From Geitlerinema sp. S16 (GTDB lineage Bacteria; Cyanobacteriota; Cyanobacteriia; Cyanobacteriales; Geitlerinemataceae): 64,000 bases of DNA. The stretch is taken from positions 1-64,000 of the forward strand of contig JAABST010000021.1 of NCBI GenBank assembly GCA_011390275.1, written 5' to 3'. A model generated the notes under the pieces. It was given only the letters and a program-made list of their open reading frames with translations, was not told the DNA's origin and made no database searches. Below are positions 1-9,328 of the stretch, piece by piece. The number at the start of each line of letters is the position of its first letter. The first letter of the stretch is position 1. Position numbers and translations under genes: made by a program.

Positions 1-1
1 A

Positions 2-73
2 GTCTTCGGTCGCGACGGTAACGACCTCATCACCGGTAACAGCGGTAACGATCTCATCTTCGGTAACGACGGA
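2..73 (+). pseudogene. Fragment of RTX (hemolysin-type) calcium-binding repeat gene
   Basis: Frame 2 of the first ~72 bases reads as two to three GGxGxDxx-like nonapeptide repeats (GNDLITGNSGNDLIFG), the signature of RTX/hemolysin-type calcium-binding beta-roll proteins, which are usually secreted by type I systems. The repeat register stops at about position 73, where a transposase-like frame begins. Only a fragment is visible. Whether the rest lies to the left of the window or is missing cannot be seen. Confidence 0.6.
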
Positions 74-329
74 ACTGCAGGAGGCTTTTTTGGATTGGGA
101 GGCGAAGCCCGCTGCCAATTTCGTAAGTTATCTGGAGCGTCACCGTCAGCGTTTGCCGAACTATGCCCAGCGTCAGGCCGATGGTCAGGTGATTGGCTCG
201 GGTGAGGTGGAATCGACGATTAAGCAACTGGGTTCGCGCATCAAAATTTCGGGAGCACAGTGGTCTTTAGAGTCTGTCAATCCCATACTGAGGCTACGCT
301 GTGCTTATCTTAATCGCCTGCTCGCCTAA
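73..329 (+). mobile_element. C-terminal fragment of ISKra4-type transposase
   Basis: From about position 57 the third frame encodes LQEAFLDWEAKPAANFV, then a stretch with IGSGEVES, a QLGSRIKISGAQW-like segment and LRLRCAYLNRLLA before a TAA. This matches the end of ISKra4-family transposases, in which an (I/V)GSG-VES box precedes a W and an ALRC-YLN tail. Only about 85 residues are present with no catalytic N-terminal part, and the fragment follows RTX repeats directly. It is therefore a truncated insertion sequence or an IS end inside an RTX gene. The family assignment is from motif memory. Confidence 0.6.
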
Positions 330-353
330 GCCTGAGTATTTCTGCTTATTGCA

Positions 354-1388
354 TTAATGAGATGCTCCCGATTCTACTTCATGCATTCCAGGCAAGCTTT
401 CCGGATCGTAATGGTGAACCTGAAAATCTAAGTATTCATCGGACATATCTTTAGAGACAATTCCGAACTGCCGTAAGAAAAGCTCTCGGTGCGTGATTTT
501 TTTATTACTTTGACAGTAGGAAGCAATCTTGTCTATAAAGTCAAAAGTCAACCGTCTAACGGTTTGATCGGAATCTCGAACAAAGCGATCATGATTCTTT
601 ACTACATATCTGCGAATCTGTTCCGGTGGATCAAAGTATCTTCCTAGGTTGGCAGGGCCAAGTGAAGTATTACTACAAAGATCGATAAGTGCCGAATAGA
701 AGTGAAATAAAGAATCTTTCCCGTAGGCTATATGATATGGCGAAGATGCTCGCGATATATCTTGATTTTGAAATAAATTTCGATCTTGAATCGTGTTTCC
801 AAAATGATAAATAACTCCTTCTCCTAAAACTACAATCAAATTAGGCCATACTGACCTAGAGTTGTGAGCTTCCCATTCTCGTAAATTTTTCGATAGCGAC
901 TCTAGAGAATTCTTAGACAAAGAGTATGCAAATACTATTCCAAATGGCTTAGGACGAGGATAAGTCATCTGCATTCCTTGAACAATCGTTTTTGTGACAC
1001 TTTCTTCAGGGCAAAGAGTTTTTACTGATTTGATATTCTCCAAAGACTCGATCAGTTCCTCTTTAGAGAGTTTTGACTTAACCTCAATGAGGCCGAACAC
1101 TACTTCAATAGGATAAATTTGAACATTCTCGCTGTAGGCGAGTGACATTCCATCAAGCTGGTCAAATATTATGAGATCACTTTGCTTTGAGACTTTTTGC
1201 TTTGGGCCAATAATTTCTCCAGAGCCTACTCCAAAGCGTTTAGGAAGTTTTCCAGCATTCAGAAAGTTCTTGAGCGTATTTTCCCTATAGCTTCCTCGAT
1301 TACCCAAATGGTTTATTTCTGATGATATTGCTTCAAAATCCAGTTGGAGTTTGTCACTCACACCACGAAATACTTTTCGTACGTCCAT
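354..1388 (-). CDS. DUF6602-like protein with PD-(D/E)XK nuclease-like core
   Basis: A 344-residue soluble protein. The N-terminal half holds the pattern seen in DUF6602 proteins: a LPKRFGVGSGEI segment, QSDLIIFD about residues 69-76, then FGLIEVKSKL near residue 100. The spaced D and E-V-K are the arrangement of a PD-(D/E)XK nuclease fold, so DNA cleavage or binding is inferred. The C-terminal half is not recognised. Its coding strand is clearly AT-richer than alaS and lacks HIP1 sites, which suggests recent acquisition. It neighbours a second nuclease-like gene and an IS fragment, as in a small defence or mobile island. ATG start at 1388. Confidence 0.6.
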   Translation of the reverse strand: MDVRKVFRGVSDKLQLDFEAISSEINHLGNRGSYRENTLKNFLNAGKLPKRFGVGSGEIIGPKQKVSKQSDLIIFDQLDGMSLAYSENVQIYPIEVVFGLIEVKSKLSKEELIESLENIKSVKTLCPEESVTKTIVQGMQMTYPRPKPFGIVFAYSLSKNSLESLSKNLREWEAHNSRSVWPNLIVVLGEGVIYHFGNTIQDRNLFQNQDISRASSPYHIAYGKDSLFHFYSALIDLCSNTSLGPANLGRYFDPPEQIRRYVVKNHDRFVRDSDQTVRRLTFDFIDKIASYCQSNKKITHRELFLRQFGIVSKDMSDEYLDFQVHHYDPESLPGMHEVESGASH

Positions 1389-1506
1389 AAGAAGATAAAG
1401 CCATACTATTTTAGAAAAAAGTATAGTTTGGCTATAGAGTACATGTCTACAAGAATGGCTCCCGTTTGTTTAGGGAAGCTTCGGGAAGTAAGTGACTTAG
1501 CTCAAC

Positions 1507-1651
1507 ATTCCCGAAGCTGCGCCAACGCAATATTCAACACTTTCGGCAACTTCGCCGTATCACGCCCACCAGACTGAGCAAAATTCGGATGATCGCCGTC
1601 ACCGCAAATCTTCACGATCGCCAAAAAAAACTCACCCATCCCATTCACCCC
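1507..1651 (-). pseudogene. Decayed second copy of the alaS 3' end
   Basis: Read on the minus strand this segment gives AIVKICGDGDHPNFAQSGG, then RDTAKLPKVLNIALAQLREC and a stop. It aligns residue for residue with the last ~50 residues of the intact AlaRS encoded at 2430 ([40 protein letters not shown]). A few glycines are lost and an in-frame stop lies just upstream, so it is not a gene. It lies immediately downstream of the restriction-like gene at 1675, which therefore sits between two alaS 3' ends. Confidence 0.75.
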
Positions 1652-1674
1652 TCAGCAACACATCCAACATTCTA

Positions 1675-2310
1675 TCAACAACTTTCCTCCAATCTCCCCA
1701 AAGCAATCAAAACCTCAAGCAACCGCTCCCCATCCCCCTCAAACATCAAACCCAACCCACGAAACAACCGAAACAAACCCCGCTCCAATCGCACAAACAC
1801 ATAATCCCCACCATTCGTTACCAAACCCCAAACAACCCCCTGACCCTCCAAAAACGACTGCATATAAACCAACAACTGCGGCAAACCCTCCATCACATTC
1901 ACCGCACTATTCTTCGCCTCAATAATCAACACACACAACGAAACCCGATCGCCCAAATCGCGACACACAATCAGATCCATCCGCCCGCGAATCACCCGAT
2001 CGCCATCCTCAATCTCAACCTCATTAATCCACTCCTCCAGCGATAGCCGCAACTCTGGCGCAGCCAGATAACCCGCCTCAATTAACAGCGGCGACAACGC
2101 CAAAATCTTAACCTCACCCTCCGTCACCCTGCCGTTACTGTAGTAACGACCCCAACTTTGCCGGATACCCGCAACACGAGCAACCTGCGCCTCAGTCAGT
2201 GGTGACAACGTCAGAAACCGGCTCAAATCCGTTTCTAGCTGACAGTCAAGCTGAAACCGCTGCTGCACCTCGCGCAGCGTCAGCGAACTGGCATTAACAA
2301 CATTAACCAT
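1675..2310 (-). CDS. Restriction endonuclease-like protein (PD-(D/E)XK)
   Basis: About 211 residues. A core GRMDLIVCRD ... CVLIIEAKNS ... GLPQLLVYM (roughly residues 100-150) gives the D ... ExK ... Q series of PD-(D/E)XK nucleases. It resembles small cyanobacterial proteins annotated as type I restriction subunit R N-terminal-like; no helicase or methylase partner is present. I place the start at the ATG at 2310 (MVNVVNASS) rather than a TTG at 2322. The coding strand is extremely G-rich and C-poor: over 1681-1800 the plus strand has only about seven G. The gene lies between intact alaS and an alaS 3' remnant, so it probably arrived by integration or unequal exchange there. Confidence 0.6.
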   Translation of the reverse strand: MVNVVNASSLTLREVQQRFQLDCQLETDLSRFLTLSPLTEAQVARVAGIRQSWGRYYSNGRVTEGEVKILALSPLLIEAGYLAAPELRLSLEEWINEVEIEDGDRVIRGRMDLIVCRDLGDRVSLCVLIIEAKNSAVNVMEGLPQLLVYMQSFLEGQGVVWGLVTNGGDYVFVRLERGLFRLFRGLGLMFEGDGERLLEVLIALGRLEESC

Positions 2311-2361
2311 AGGATTCACCAAGCTGCACTACATTCATAATTTTAGAGCGCAACTCCCTCC

Positions 2362-2423
2362 AAAAACCGGGTTTCGACTGCATCCTTAAAATCAGCACAG
2401 AACAAAAAGGAAACCCGGTTTTT
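2362..2423 (-). terminator. 14-bp inverted repeat after alaS, possible terminator
   Basis: AAAAACCGGGTTTC at 2362-2375 is perfectly complementary to GAAACCCGGTTTTT at 2410-2423, with a 34-nt loop. It lies just past the alaS stop, and on the minus strand the 3' arm ends in a T run, so it could end alaS transcription. The long loop is atypical, and the AAACCCGGTTT palindrome may instead be a dispersed repeat. Confidence 0.45.
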
Positions 2424-2429
2424 CACGAT

Positions 2430-5075
2430 CTAACCCAACCCCTCACGCAACTGAGCGATCGCCACCTCCAACGCCTCCGGCAACTTCGCCGCATCACGCC
2501 CCCCCGCCTGCGCCAAATTCGGACGACCACCGCCACCACCACCGCAAATCTTCGCGATCGCGCCGACAAACTGACCCGCCTGTAAGCCCTTCGCATTCAC
2601 CGACTTCGCAAACGCCGCCACGATCGACACCTTGCCCACCTCCGGCACAGAACCCAACACCACCGCCGCATCACCGAGCTTGTGCTGCAAACGCTCCGCC
2701 GCCGCCTGCAACGACTTCGCATCCACCTCACCCAGATTCGCCACCAGCACCTTAAACTCGCTGATCGTTTCTGCCTGGGATACCAACGCTTCGGACTTAG
2801 CGATCGCCAGTTCACCCTTCACCGCCTCCAGGGATTTTTGCGCCGTTTTTAGTTCCTCTTGCAAGCTCGAAATCCGATCGCCCACCTCCTCGGGTTTGAT
2901 CTTGAATCGATCGCACAGATCTTTGACCACGCGATCGCGCACATTGAGATAATCCAACACCGCTGGCCCCGACACCGCCTCAATCCGCCGCACACCGGAC
3001 GAAATTCCCGTTTCCGAGGTGATCTTGAACGCGCCAATTTCCGCCGTGTTCGTCACGTGCGTACCACCGCATAACTCCATCGAAACACCGGGGAAATCCA
3101 CCACGCGGACAACATCACCGTACTTTTCGCCAAACATCGCCGTCGCGCCCTTTGTTTTCGCATCGGCGATCGCCATTTCCGCAATCTCCGCACTGTGAGC
3201 CTCGGCGATCCAGGTGTTGACGAGATCCTCGACCTGTTGCACTTCCTCAGCGGTCAGCGCTCGCGGACAGTTAAAGTCAAACCGCAACCGATCGAAGTCC
3301 ACCAGTGAACCCGCCTGGGAGACGGAATCATCAACAATTTGCTTAAGAGCGGCTTGGAGTAGGTGGGTGGCGCTATGGTTGGCTTGGGCGCGACGACGGC
3401 AGGCGCGATCGATTTGGGCGGTGACGGTTTCACCGAGGGCGATCGTGCCGCGTTCAATCCGTCCGAAGTGAACGAAAATGTTGTTTTCCTTTTTCACATC
3501 GTCGATGCGAATCAGCGCCGTTTCCGTCGAAAGGTAACCCCGATCGCCAATCTGACCACCGGACTCCGCATAGAACGGGGTTTGATCCAGCACGATTTGC
3601 ACGGTATTGCCCGCTTCGGCCACCTCCACCGTTTGACCATCCACCAAAATCGCGGCGAGTTCGGCGCTCGCTTGACTGTCGGTGTAGCCGAGAAACTGGG
3701 TCGGATGGATACGTTCCGCGAGCTTGTCGAGGCTGCCTTGAACGGTGAGATCGATCGTCTCATGAGCCGCGCGAGCCCGTTGGCGCTGCTGTTCCATCTC
3801 CACCTCAAAGCCGTCGGTGTCCACCGTTAAGCCCTGCTCTTCGGCGATTTCCTGGGTGAGTTCGAGCGGAAAACCGTAGGTGTCGTAGAGCGTAAAGGCA
3901 TCGTCACCGGAAATTTGCGTCGGATTTTTGGCGAGAATTTCGGCGAGCAGTTTTTCACCCCGATCGAGCGTTTTCAGGAACTGCAATTCCTCGCGTTCTA
4001 GTTCGGCCTTAATAAAACTTTCGCGATCGCGCACCGCTGGATAAGCCGACTCGGACAGCGCGATCGCCGTTTCCGCCACCGCATTAATAAATGTGCCATC
4101 AATGCCAACCAAACGACCGTGACGCACCACACGCCGGATCAAGCGCCGCAGCACATAGCCGCGACCCATATTCGACGCCGTAATGCCGTCAGAAATCATA
4201 TGCACCACCGATCGCACATGGTCGCCGATGACCTTGAGCGAGGTTTTCGTCTTTTCGTCCGAAGCGGCGTAGTCGATGCCTGCCGTATCCGCCGCCGTTT
4301 TGATAATCGGGAAAATCAGATCGGTTTCATAATTATTCGGCACGGATTGCAGCACTTGCGCCATCCGCTCTAGACCCATGCCGGTGTCAATATTTTTGTT
4401 TTGCAGCGGCGTTAGATTGCCCTCGGCGTCGCGGTTGTACTGCATAAACACGAGGTTATACAGCTCAATAAAGCGATCGTCATCTTCCAGGTCAATCTCA
4501 GCGTCGCCCGCTTCGGGTTTGAAGTCGTAATAAATCTCGGAACAAGGCCCACAAGGCCCCGTCGCGCCCGATTTCCAGAAGTTATCCTCTTCGCCCATGC
4601 GCTGAATTCGGTGGGCGGGAATGCCGATTTTTTCGTTCCAAATTTTAAAGGCGTCGTCATCGTCGTTAAACACACTGACGATCAGCCGATCGGCGGGAAT
4701 GCCGTAGGTTTTCGTGACCAGTTCCCAACCCCAGGCGATCGCCTGTTCCTTGAAATAATCCCCAAAGCTAAAATTGCCCAGCATCTCGAAAAATGTATGG
4801 TGACGCGCCGTGCGTCCGACGTTTTCGATGTCGTTGGTGCGGATGCATTTTTGCGAGGTCGTCGCACGGGGATAGTCGCGCTCTTTCTGGCCGAGGAAAA
4901 TCGGCTTAAACGGCAGCATTCCCGCGATCGTCAGCAATACCGTCGGATCGTCCGGCACAAGCGAGGCACTCGGTAGCGGTTGGTGACCCCGTTGCTCGAA
5001 AAATTGGCAAAATTTAGCGCGGATTTCCGCACCGGTCATGAATACGGGTTGAAACGAGGACGATTGCGACGACAT
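2430..5075 (-). CDS. alaS: Alanyl-tRNA synthetase
   Basis: Class II aminoacyl-tRNA synthetase charging tRNA-Ala, 881 residues, the usual full length. The catalytic domain is at the N-terminus ([20 protein letters not shown], about residue 79 on). The editing domain carries the zinc motif HSATH (about residue 570) and CGGTH (about 675). A coiled-coil stretch follows, and the C-Ala domain ends in a glycine-rich [15 protein letters not shown] segment. ATG start at 5075; the gene diverges from tatA. A degenerate copy of its last ~50 codons lies at 1507-1651. Confidence 0.97.
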   Translation of the reverse strand: MSSQSSSFQPVFMTGAEIRAKFCQFFEQRGHQPLPSASLVPDDPTVLLTIAGMLPFKPIFLGQKERDYPRATTSQKCIRTNDIENVGRTARHHTFFEMLGNFSFGDYFKEQAIAWGWELVTKTYGIPADRLIVSVFNDDDDAFKIWNEKIGIPAHRIQRMGEEDNFWKSGATGPCGPCSEIYYDFKPEAGDAEIDLEDDDRFIELYNLVFMQYNRDAEGNLTPLQNKNIDTGMGLERMAQVLQSVPNNYETDLIFPIIKTAADTAGIDYAASDEKTKTSLKVIGDHVRSVVHMISDGITASNMGRGYVLRRLIRRVVRHGRLVGIDGTFINAVAETAIALSESAYPAVRDRESFIKAELEREELQFLKTLDRGEKLLAEILAKNPTQISGDDAFTLYDTYGFPLELTQEIAEEQGLTVDTDGFEVEMEQQRQRARAAHETIDLTVQGSLDKLAERIHPTQFLGYTDSQASAELAAILVDGQTVEVAEAGNTVQIVLDQTPFYAESGGQIGDRGYLSTETALIRIDDVKKENNIFVHFGRIERGTIALGETVTAQIDRACRRRAQANHSATHLLQAALKQIVDDSVSQAGSLVDFDRLRFDFNCPRALTAEEVQQVEDLVNTWIAEAHSAEIAEMAIADAKTKGATAMFGEKYGDVVRVVDFPGVSMELCGGTHVTNTAEIGAFKITSETGISSGVRRIEAVSGPAVLDYLNVRDRVVKDLCDRFKIKPEEVGDRISSLQEELKTAQKSLEAVKGELAIAKSEALVSQAETISEFKVLVANLGEVDAKSLQAAAERLQHKLGDAAVVLGSVPEVGKVSIVAAFAKSVNAKGLQAGQFVGAIAKICGGGGGGRPNLAQAGGRDAAKLPEALEVAIAQLREGLG

Positions 5076-5433
5076 GGCAGGGCGTAACGGCTGAGTTTTT
5101 GTGGATTACGTAATAACTTCAGGGGTTTTATCGCCCCCATCCGGTACATTTTAGCCGCGCATGAGCGATCGCGATTCACCCCGATGTTTCAATTTTTCGG
5201 TACTATGGTTGACATTCTGACGCAAGTTCGTATCAAATTTGCCAGAATTAAAGAGAAACGACCCGCTAGAACTATCTGGATCGAGTCTGTAATCGAATCT
5301 TACCCAACGCCCCGTGGTCTATGCCTCGCGATCGGGTGAGTCGCTTACGAACGGGTCAACTGTTATCGCTTGCCGATCGGTCTGTCGCCCACGGGTGCAA
5401 CCATCCAAGCTTCACTAGAGAGAACTTTTAAGT
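5076..5433. other. Divergent promoter region alaS/tatA
   Basis: A 358-base spacer between the divergent starts of alaS and tatA. It contains HIP1-type GCGATCGC and no convincing gene. Promoters for both genes must lie here, but no clear -35/-10 pair stands out. Confidence 0.5.
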
Positions 5434-5682
5434 ATGAACGTCTTTGGAATTGGCCTCCCCGAGATGATTGTGATTCTTGTGTTGGCGCTGCTCGTTTTCG
5501 GCCCCAAAAAGCTGCCGGAAATTGGTAGCAGCTTGGGTAAAGCGATTCGCGGTTTCCAAGATGCAACGAAGGAATTTGAGTCGGAACTCAAAGAGGGTGC
5601 GAAGCCGTCGGAATCTGCGAACGTCGTCAGTGCAGCGACCAAATCGGCGGAACCGGCAGCGGAAAAAGCCAGCGAAGCCTAA
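5434..5682 (+). CDS. tatA: Twin-arginine translocase subunit TatA/E
   Basis: An 82-residue protein of the Sec-independent Tat pathway, which exports folded proteins across the thylakoid and plasma membranes. One N-terminal membrane helix (residues 5-20) is followed by the hinge FGPKKLPE and an amphipathic helix ([19 protein letters not shown]). The acidic, Ala/Ser-rich tail is typical of TatA. ATG start is preceded by a purine-rich AGAGAGAA. A strong terminator follows at 5755. No tatC is nearby, which is usual in cyanobacteria. Confidence 0.93.
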   Translation: MNVFGIGLPEMIVILVLALLVFGPKKLPEIGSSLGKAIRGFQDATKEFESELKEGAKPSESANVVSAATKSAEPAAEKASEA

Positions 5683-5754
5683 GGGGTCTCGTTTAAACCG
5701 TGGGGGCATCATGGCAATGCGCCCGCCGTCTGTTTGGTTAAATCTAGACTCTGC

Positions 5755-5790
5755 AACCCGTTCGATCGTGATTGACGCGAACGGGTTTTT
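5755..5790 (+). terminator. Rho-independent terminator after tatA
   Basis: AACCCGTTCG (5755-5764) pairs perfectly with CGAACGGGTT (5778-5787) around a 13-nt loop and is followed by Ts, 70 bases after the tatA stop. Confidence 0.85.
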
Positions 5791-5901
5791 CGCGTCTTTT
5801 ATTGTTTCTCGGCATCACGATTATCTTGAGTGTTGCAACATCCCGGCGGGATTATTGCTATGTGTCCCTACGGATTTTTACTGGACGTTTAACGAATTTT
5901 C

Positions 5902-6585
5902 ATGTCTTCCCGCTCTGCCTCGAACCCGATTGTTTACCCACGTCTGATCGTCGGCCTCGGCAACCCGGAGCCGAAATACGATCGCACACGCCACAATATC
6001 GGCTTCGCCGCGATCGATGCCCTCGCCGCTGACTGGAAGGTCAATCTCTCGGAAACCAAACGGTTTAAGGGCGAAATTGCCGAGGTACGAGCCGGGGGCG
6101 AAAAAATCTATTTGCTCAAGCCGCTGACCTACATGAATCGATCGGGCGAATCGATTCAAAGTGTGCTGAGTTGGTACAAGCTTGATCCTGAAAGTGTCAT
6201 GGTGATCTATGACGATATGGATCTGCCCTTGGGACGGATTCGGATTCGGATGTCGGGATCGGCGGGCGGGCATAACGGCGTTAAATCGACGATCGAGCAG
6301 CTCGGAACCCAGAAATTTCCCCGCTTACGGATCGGCATCGGTCGCCCTCGTGTCCAGGCTGTTGGGACGGTCTCCCATGTGCTGGGCAAGTTTTCCACGG
6401 AAGAAGCGCCGATCGTTAAAGACGTGCTTAAACTGACCTTTGAGGCGGTGGATTGTAGTCTCAAACGAGGCGTCGAAATGGCAATGAATCGTTACAATAG
6501 CCGCAATGTTGCGCCGGTTCCGAAGGTCGAGATCGATGCTTCCTCGCCTGAATCTGGAACGTCGCCGACCCAATCCGACGCCTAG
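5902..6585 (+). CDS. pth: Peptidyl-tRNA hydrolase
   Basis: Releases tRNA from peptidyl-tRNA dropped by ribosomes. 227 residues; the Pth fold occupies about residues 12-200: VGLGNPEPKYDRTRHNIGF with the catalytic His, the LLKPLTYMNRSGES loop, and YDDMDLPLGRIRIR followed by GSAGGHNGVKS. The Ser/Pro-rich last ~25 residues are an extra tail. ATG start at 5902, with a terminator between it and tatA, so it is likely transcribed from its own promoter. Confidence 0.95.
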   Translation: MSSRSASNPIVYPRLIVGLGNPEPKYDRTRHNIGFAAIDALAADWKVNLSETKRFKGEIAEVRAGGEKIYLLKPLTYMNRSGESIQSVLSWYKLDPESVMVIYDDMDLPLGRIRIRMSGSAGGHNGVKSTIEQLGTQKFPRLRIGIGRPRVQAVGTVSHVLGKFSTEEAPIVKDVLKLTFEAVDCSLKRGVEMAMNRYNSRNVAPVPKVEIDASSPESGTSPTQSDA

Positions 6586-6678
6586 CACCCGGATTTCGGA
6601 CGCAAAACCAACGACATCGCAACCCCGCCGAGACAGCATCGTCTAGGCTCGGGGATCACACTCATCAGGGTCTAGAGC

Positions 6679-6933
6679 ATGAAGCTACCGCAAACGAAGG
6701 CGTTTCTGCGCGTGACCGATCTCTGCTGGGAACGCGGCTTTTTAGCAGGAGACATCACTGCGGGATCGTTCTCTTGGCAATTTCAATGGCGGTTTCGTCA
6801 GGATTATTTGGCGATCGAGCCATCCCAAGGGCGGGCGCTGATCCAGGAACCCCTCGGACGTTTTCTCGAACAGCAAGACTACCAACTCGAACCGGGCGGC
6901 GATTACTCATTCACCATTCGCGCCGAGCTGTGA
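6679..6933 (+). CDS. DUF3146-type cyanobacterial protein
   Basis: An 84-residue soluble protein with no signal or membrane segment. The pattern SWQFQWRFRQDYLAIEPS, then GRALIQEPLGRFLE and a final LEPGGDYSFTIRAEL matches my recollection of the cyanobacterial DUF3146 family. Function is unknown. It follows pth by 93 bases in the same direction and may be cotranscribed. ATG start at 6679. Confidence 0.7.
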   Translation: MKLPQTKAFLRVTDLCWERGFLAGDITAGSFSWQFQWRFRQDYLAIEPSQGRALIQEPLGRFLEQQDYQLEPGGDYSFTIRAEL

Positions 6934-7370
6934 CCTCAATCCCGCAATTCATACAATCTAGAAATTCAATAATCTAAGTCGAAAACCTTGCTATTCTGTT
7001 GCGTCCGGTTTACAGTTCGCAACAACAAAAAATATTTAATATTCTTTTTAGACAAATCCTTGTGTTTTGTCACATGAGGTACGATTTTTTTGTGATTTTG
7101 AGGGCAATAACGCCAAGTTCGACTTAAACTAGTCCCTCATATCAATTTTATTTTGAGCCCTTTAGTCGCGTTTTTCGTTGAAATGGTGTTGTCGATCGTT
7201 GCGCTTTGGATCAATTGCAGCATCGAGATAATGTCAATCCAATATCGATCCAGTATCGATGCAACACCGATATAACGTCGTCGCCAGATCGTTCTTCCCC
7301 TTGATTCATGCGCCTTGTTTAATTCGTTTACGACTCGCTCGCTTCTTGAGTTTCCACCTCTCAACACATC
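6934..7370. other. 437-bp spacer before guaA
   Basis: AT-rich in its first half (7010-7140), then returning to average composition. It contains several short ATCGAT/ATATCGAT-type repeats at 7230-7275. No gene is supported. It probably holds the guaA promoter and leader; I see no known riboswitch fold. Confidence 0.4.
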
Positions 7371-8993
7371 ATGGTTCAAACTCCAACCCTACCGATCGCA
7401 ATGGACACGACGACAACCCACACCACCGATGCCCCCGATTTGCAATCGATCGTCATCCTCGATTTCGGCTCGCAATACTCCGAACTGATCGCCCGTCGGA
7501 TTCGCGAAACCCAGGTCTACTCCGAAGTGTTGCCCTATCGCACCACCGCCGCTGAACTGCGCGATCGTGCGCCAAAAGGCATCATCCTCTCCGGTGGCCC
7601 CAATTCGGTCTACGACGACAACGCGCCCCAATGCGATCCCGAGATCTGGAATCTCGATATTCCCGTTCTCGGCGTGTGCTATGGGATGCAACTCATGGTC
7701 AAGCAGCTCGGCGGCGAAGTTGAACGCGCCAAGCTCGCTGAGTACGGTAAAGCGGCGCTGCACATCGACGATCCCACCGATCTGCTCACGAATGTGGCGG
7801 AAGGATCGACGATGTGGATGAGTCATGGTGACTCGGTGACGCGGATGCCCGATGGGTTCGTGCGTCTGGCGCATACGGACAATACGCCGGATGCCACGAT
7901 CGCCGACCATGCTCGCAAGCTCTACGGCGTGCAATACCATCCCGAGGTTGTCCATTCTGAAGACGGTCAGGCGCTGATCTGTAATTTCGTCTATCACATT
8001 TGCCGCTGCGAACCGACCTGGACAACCGAAGCCTTTGTCGATCGCGCGATCGCCGATATCCGCCAGCAGGTGGGCGATAAGCGCGTCTTGCTTGCGCTGT
8101 CCGGCGGTGTGGATTCGTCTACCCTGGCGTTTCTGTTGCACAAGGCGATCGGCGATAAATTGACCTGTATGTTTATCGACCAGGGCTTCATGCGGAAGTA
8201 TGAGCCGGAGCGGTTGGTGAAGTTGTTTAAAGACGAGTTCGCGATTCCCGTCGAGTACGTGCAGGCTCGCGATCGATTCATCGATAAAGTCGCAGGCGTC
8301 ACCGATCCCGAGGAAAAACGCCGCTTGATTGGTCACGAATTTATCCGCGTCTTCGAGGAAGAATCGACCCGTCTCGGCCCCTTCGATTACCTCGCCCAGG
8401 GTACGCTCTACCCCGATGTGATCGAATCGGCGAATACCAACGTCGATCCAAAGACCGGCGAACGGGTCGCAGTCAAAATCAAGAGCCACCACAATGTGGG
8501 AGGCTTGCCGAAAGACCTGCAATTTAAGCTTGTCGAACCGCTGCGTAAGCTGTTCAAAGACGAAGTCCGCAAGGTGGGACGCTCGATCGGCCTGCCCGAA
8601 GAAATTGTCAACCGTCACCCGTTCCCCGGCCCCGGCTTGGCGATTCGCATCATCGGCGAAGTCACCGCTGAACGCCTGAATATCCTGCGCGATGCTGACC
8701 TAATCGTCCGCCAGGAAATCAACCGCCAGGGACTCTATCACCAAGTCTGGCAAGCCTTCGCTGTCTTGCTGCCGATTCGCAGCGTCGGCGTCATGGGTGA
8801 CCAGCGCACCTATGCTCACCCGATCATTCTGCGTTTGGTGCAAAGTGAAGACGGCATGACAGCGGACTGGGCGCGGTTGCCCTACGAGTTCCTCGAAATC
8901 GTCTCGAATCGTATCGTCAACGAGGTGAAGGGCGTCAACCGTGTGGCGCTCGATATCACCTCTAAGCCGCCTGGAACGATCGAGTGGGAATAA
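7371..8993 (+). CDS. guaA: GMP synthase (glutamine-hydrolysing)
   Basis: Converts XMP to GMP, 540 residues. A class I glutamine amidotransferase domain has its nucleophile in GVCYGMQ (about residue 103) and the His/Glu pair in YHPEV. It is followed by the ATP pyrophosphatase domain with PP-loop LSGGVDSS (about residue 244) and the C-terminal dimerisation domain ending GTIEWE. The first ~25 residues are a non-conserved Thr-rich extension; an internal ATG at 7401 is an alternative start. A strong terminator lies at 9099. Confidence 0.97.
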   Translation: MVQTPTLPIAMDTTTTHTTDAPDLQSIVILDFGSQYSELIARRIRETQVYSEVLPYRTTAAELRDRAPKGIILSGGPNSVYDDNAPQCDPEIWNLDIPVLGVCYGMQLMVKQLGGEVERAKLAEYGKAALHIDDPTDLLTNVAEGSTMWMSHGDSVTRMPDGFVRLAHTDNTPDATIADHARKLYGVQYHPEVVHSEDGQALICNFVYHICRCEPTWTTEAFVDRAIADIRQQVGDKRVLLALSGGVDSSTLAFLLHKAIGDKLTCMFIDQGFMRKYEPERLVKLFKDEFAIPVEYVQARDRFIDKVAGVTDPEEKRRLIGHEFIRVFEEESTRLGPFDYLAQGTLYPDVIESANTNVDPKTGERVAVKIKSHHNVGGLPKDLQFKLVEPLRKLFKDEVRKVGRSIGLPEEIVNRHPFPGPGLAIRIIGEVTAERLNILRDADLIVRQEINRQGLYHQVWQAFAVLLPIRSVGVMGDQRTYAHPIILRLVQSEDGMTADWARLPYEFLEIVSNRIVNEVKGVNRVALDITSKPPGTIEWE

Positions 8994-9098
8994 TTTGAGT
9001 GGGCATAATTTGAACGGTTTGATCAACCGTAACGTGCGCCAACTCTTAGGCGCTTAATGTCTATCCCACTCACAGCTTACGACTCATAACCCAACCCC

Positions 9099-9149
9099 AA
9101 ACTCAACCTCTGCGATCGCTTTCGAGCCTTAGCAGAGGTTGAGTTTTTT
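9099..9149 (+). terminator. Rho-independent terminator after guaA
   Basis: AACTCAACCTCTGC (9099-9112) pairs with GCAGAGGTTGAGTT (9132-9145), a 14-bp stem followed by a T run. Confidence 0.88.
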
Positions 9150-9269
9150 GCATCACTATTTGCGTCATCAGTCGAAGCAAAACAACATCGACAACCGGTG
9201 AGGCGGAGGCGATTGAGTCTGCATGACCGATCGCGTTAGAAAAAATTGCCCCGATCGTAACTAAAGCAC

Positions 9270-9298
9270 GACACAGCGTCGTAGTTTTCCGCTAATAT
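9270..9298 (+). promoter_or_regulatory. Candidate petE promoter
   Basis: TAATAT at 9293-9298 is a good -10 box 31 bases before the petE ATG. GACACA at 9270-9275, 17 bases upstream, is a weak -35. This is by eye only. Confidence 0.4.
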
Positions 9299-9328
9299 GA
9301 CTTACGACACTCTGTCGAGACTTAATAA

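Noticed and set aside
7389..8618. 409-codon open frame antisense to guaA
   Set aside because: It lies entirely within guaA, its product has no recognisable motif, and guaA is certain. Long antisense frames are expected in GC-rich coding DNA with CGATCG motifs.
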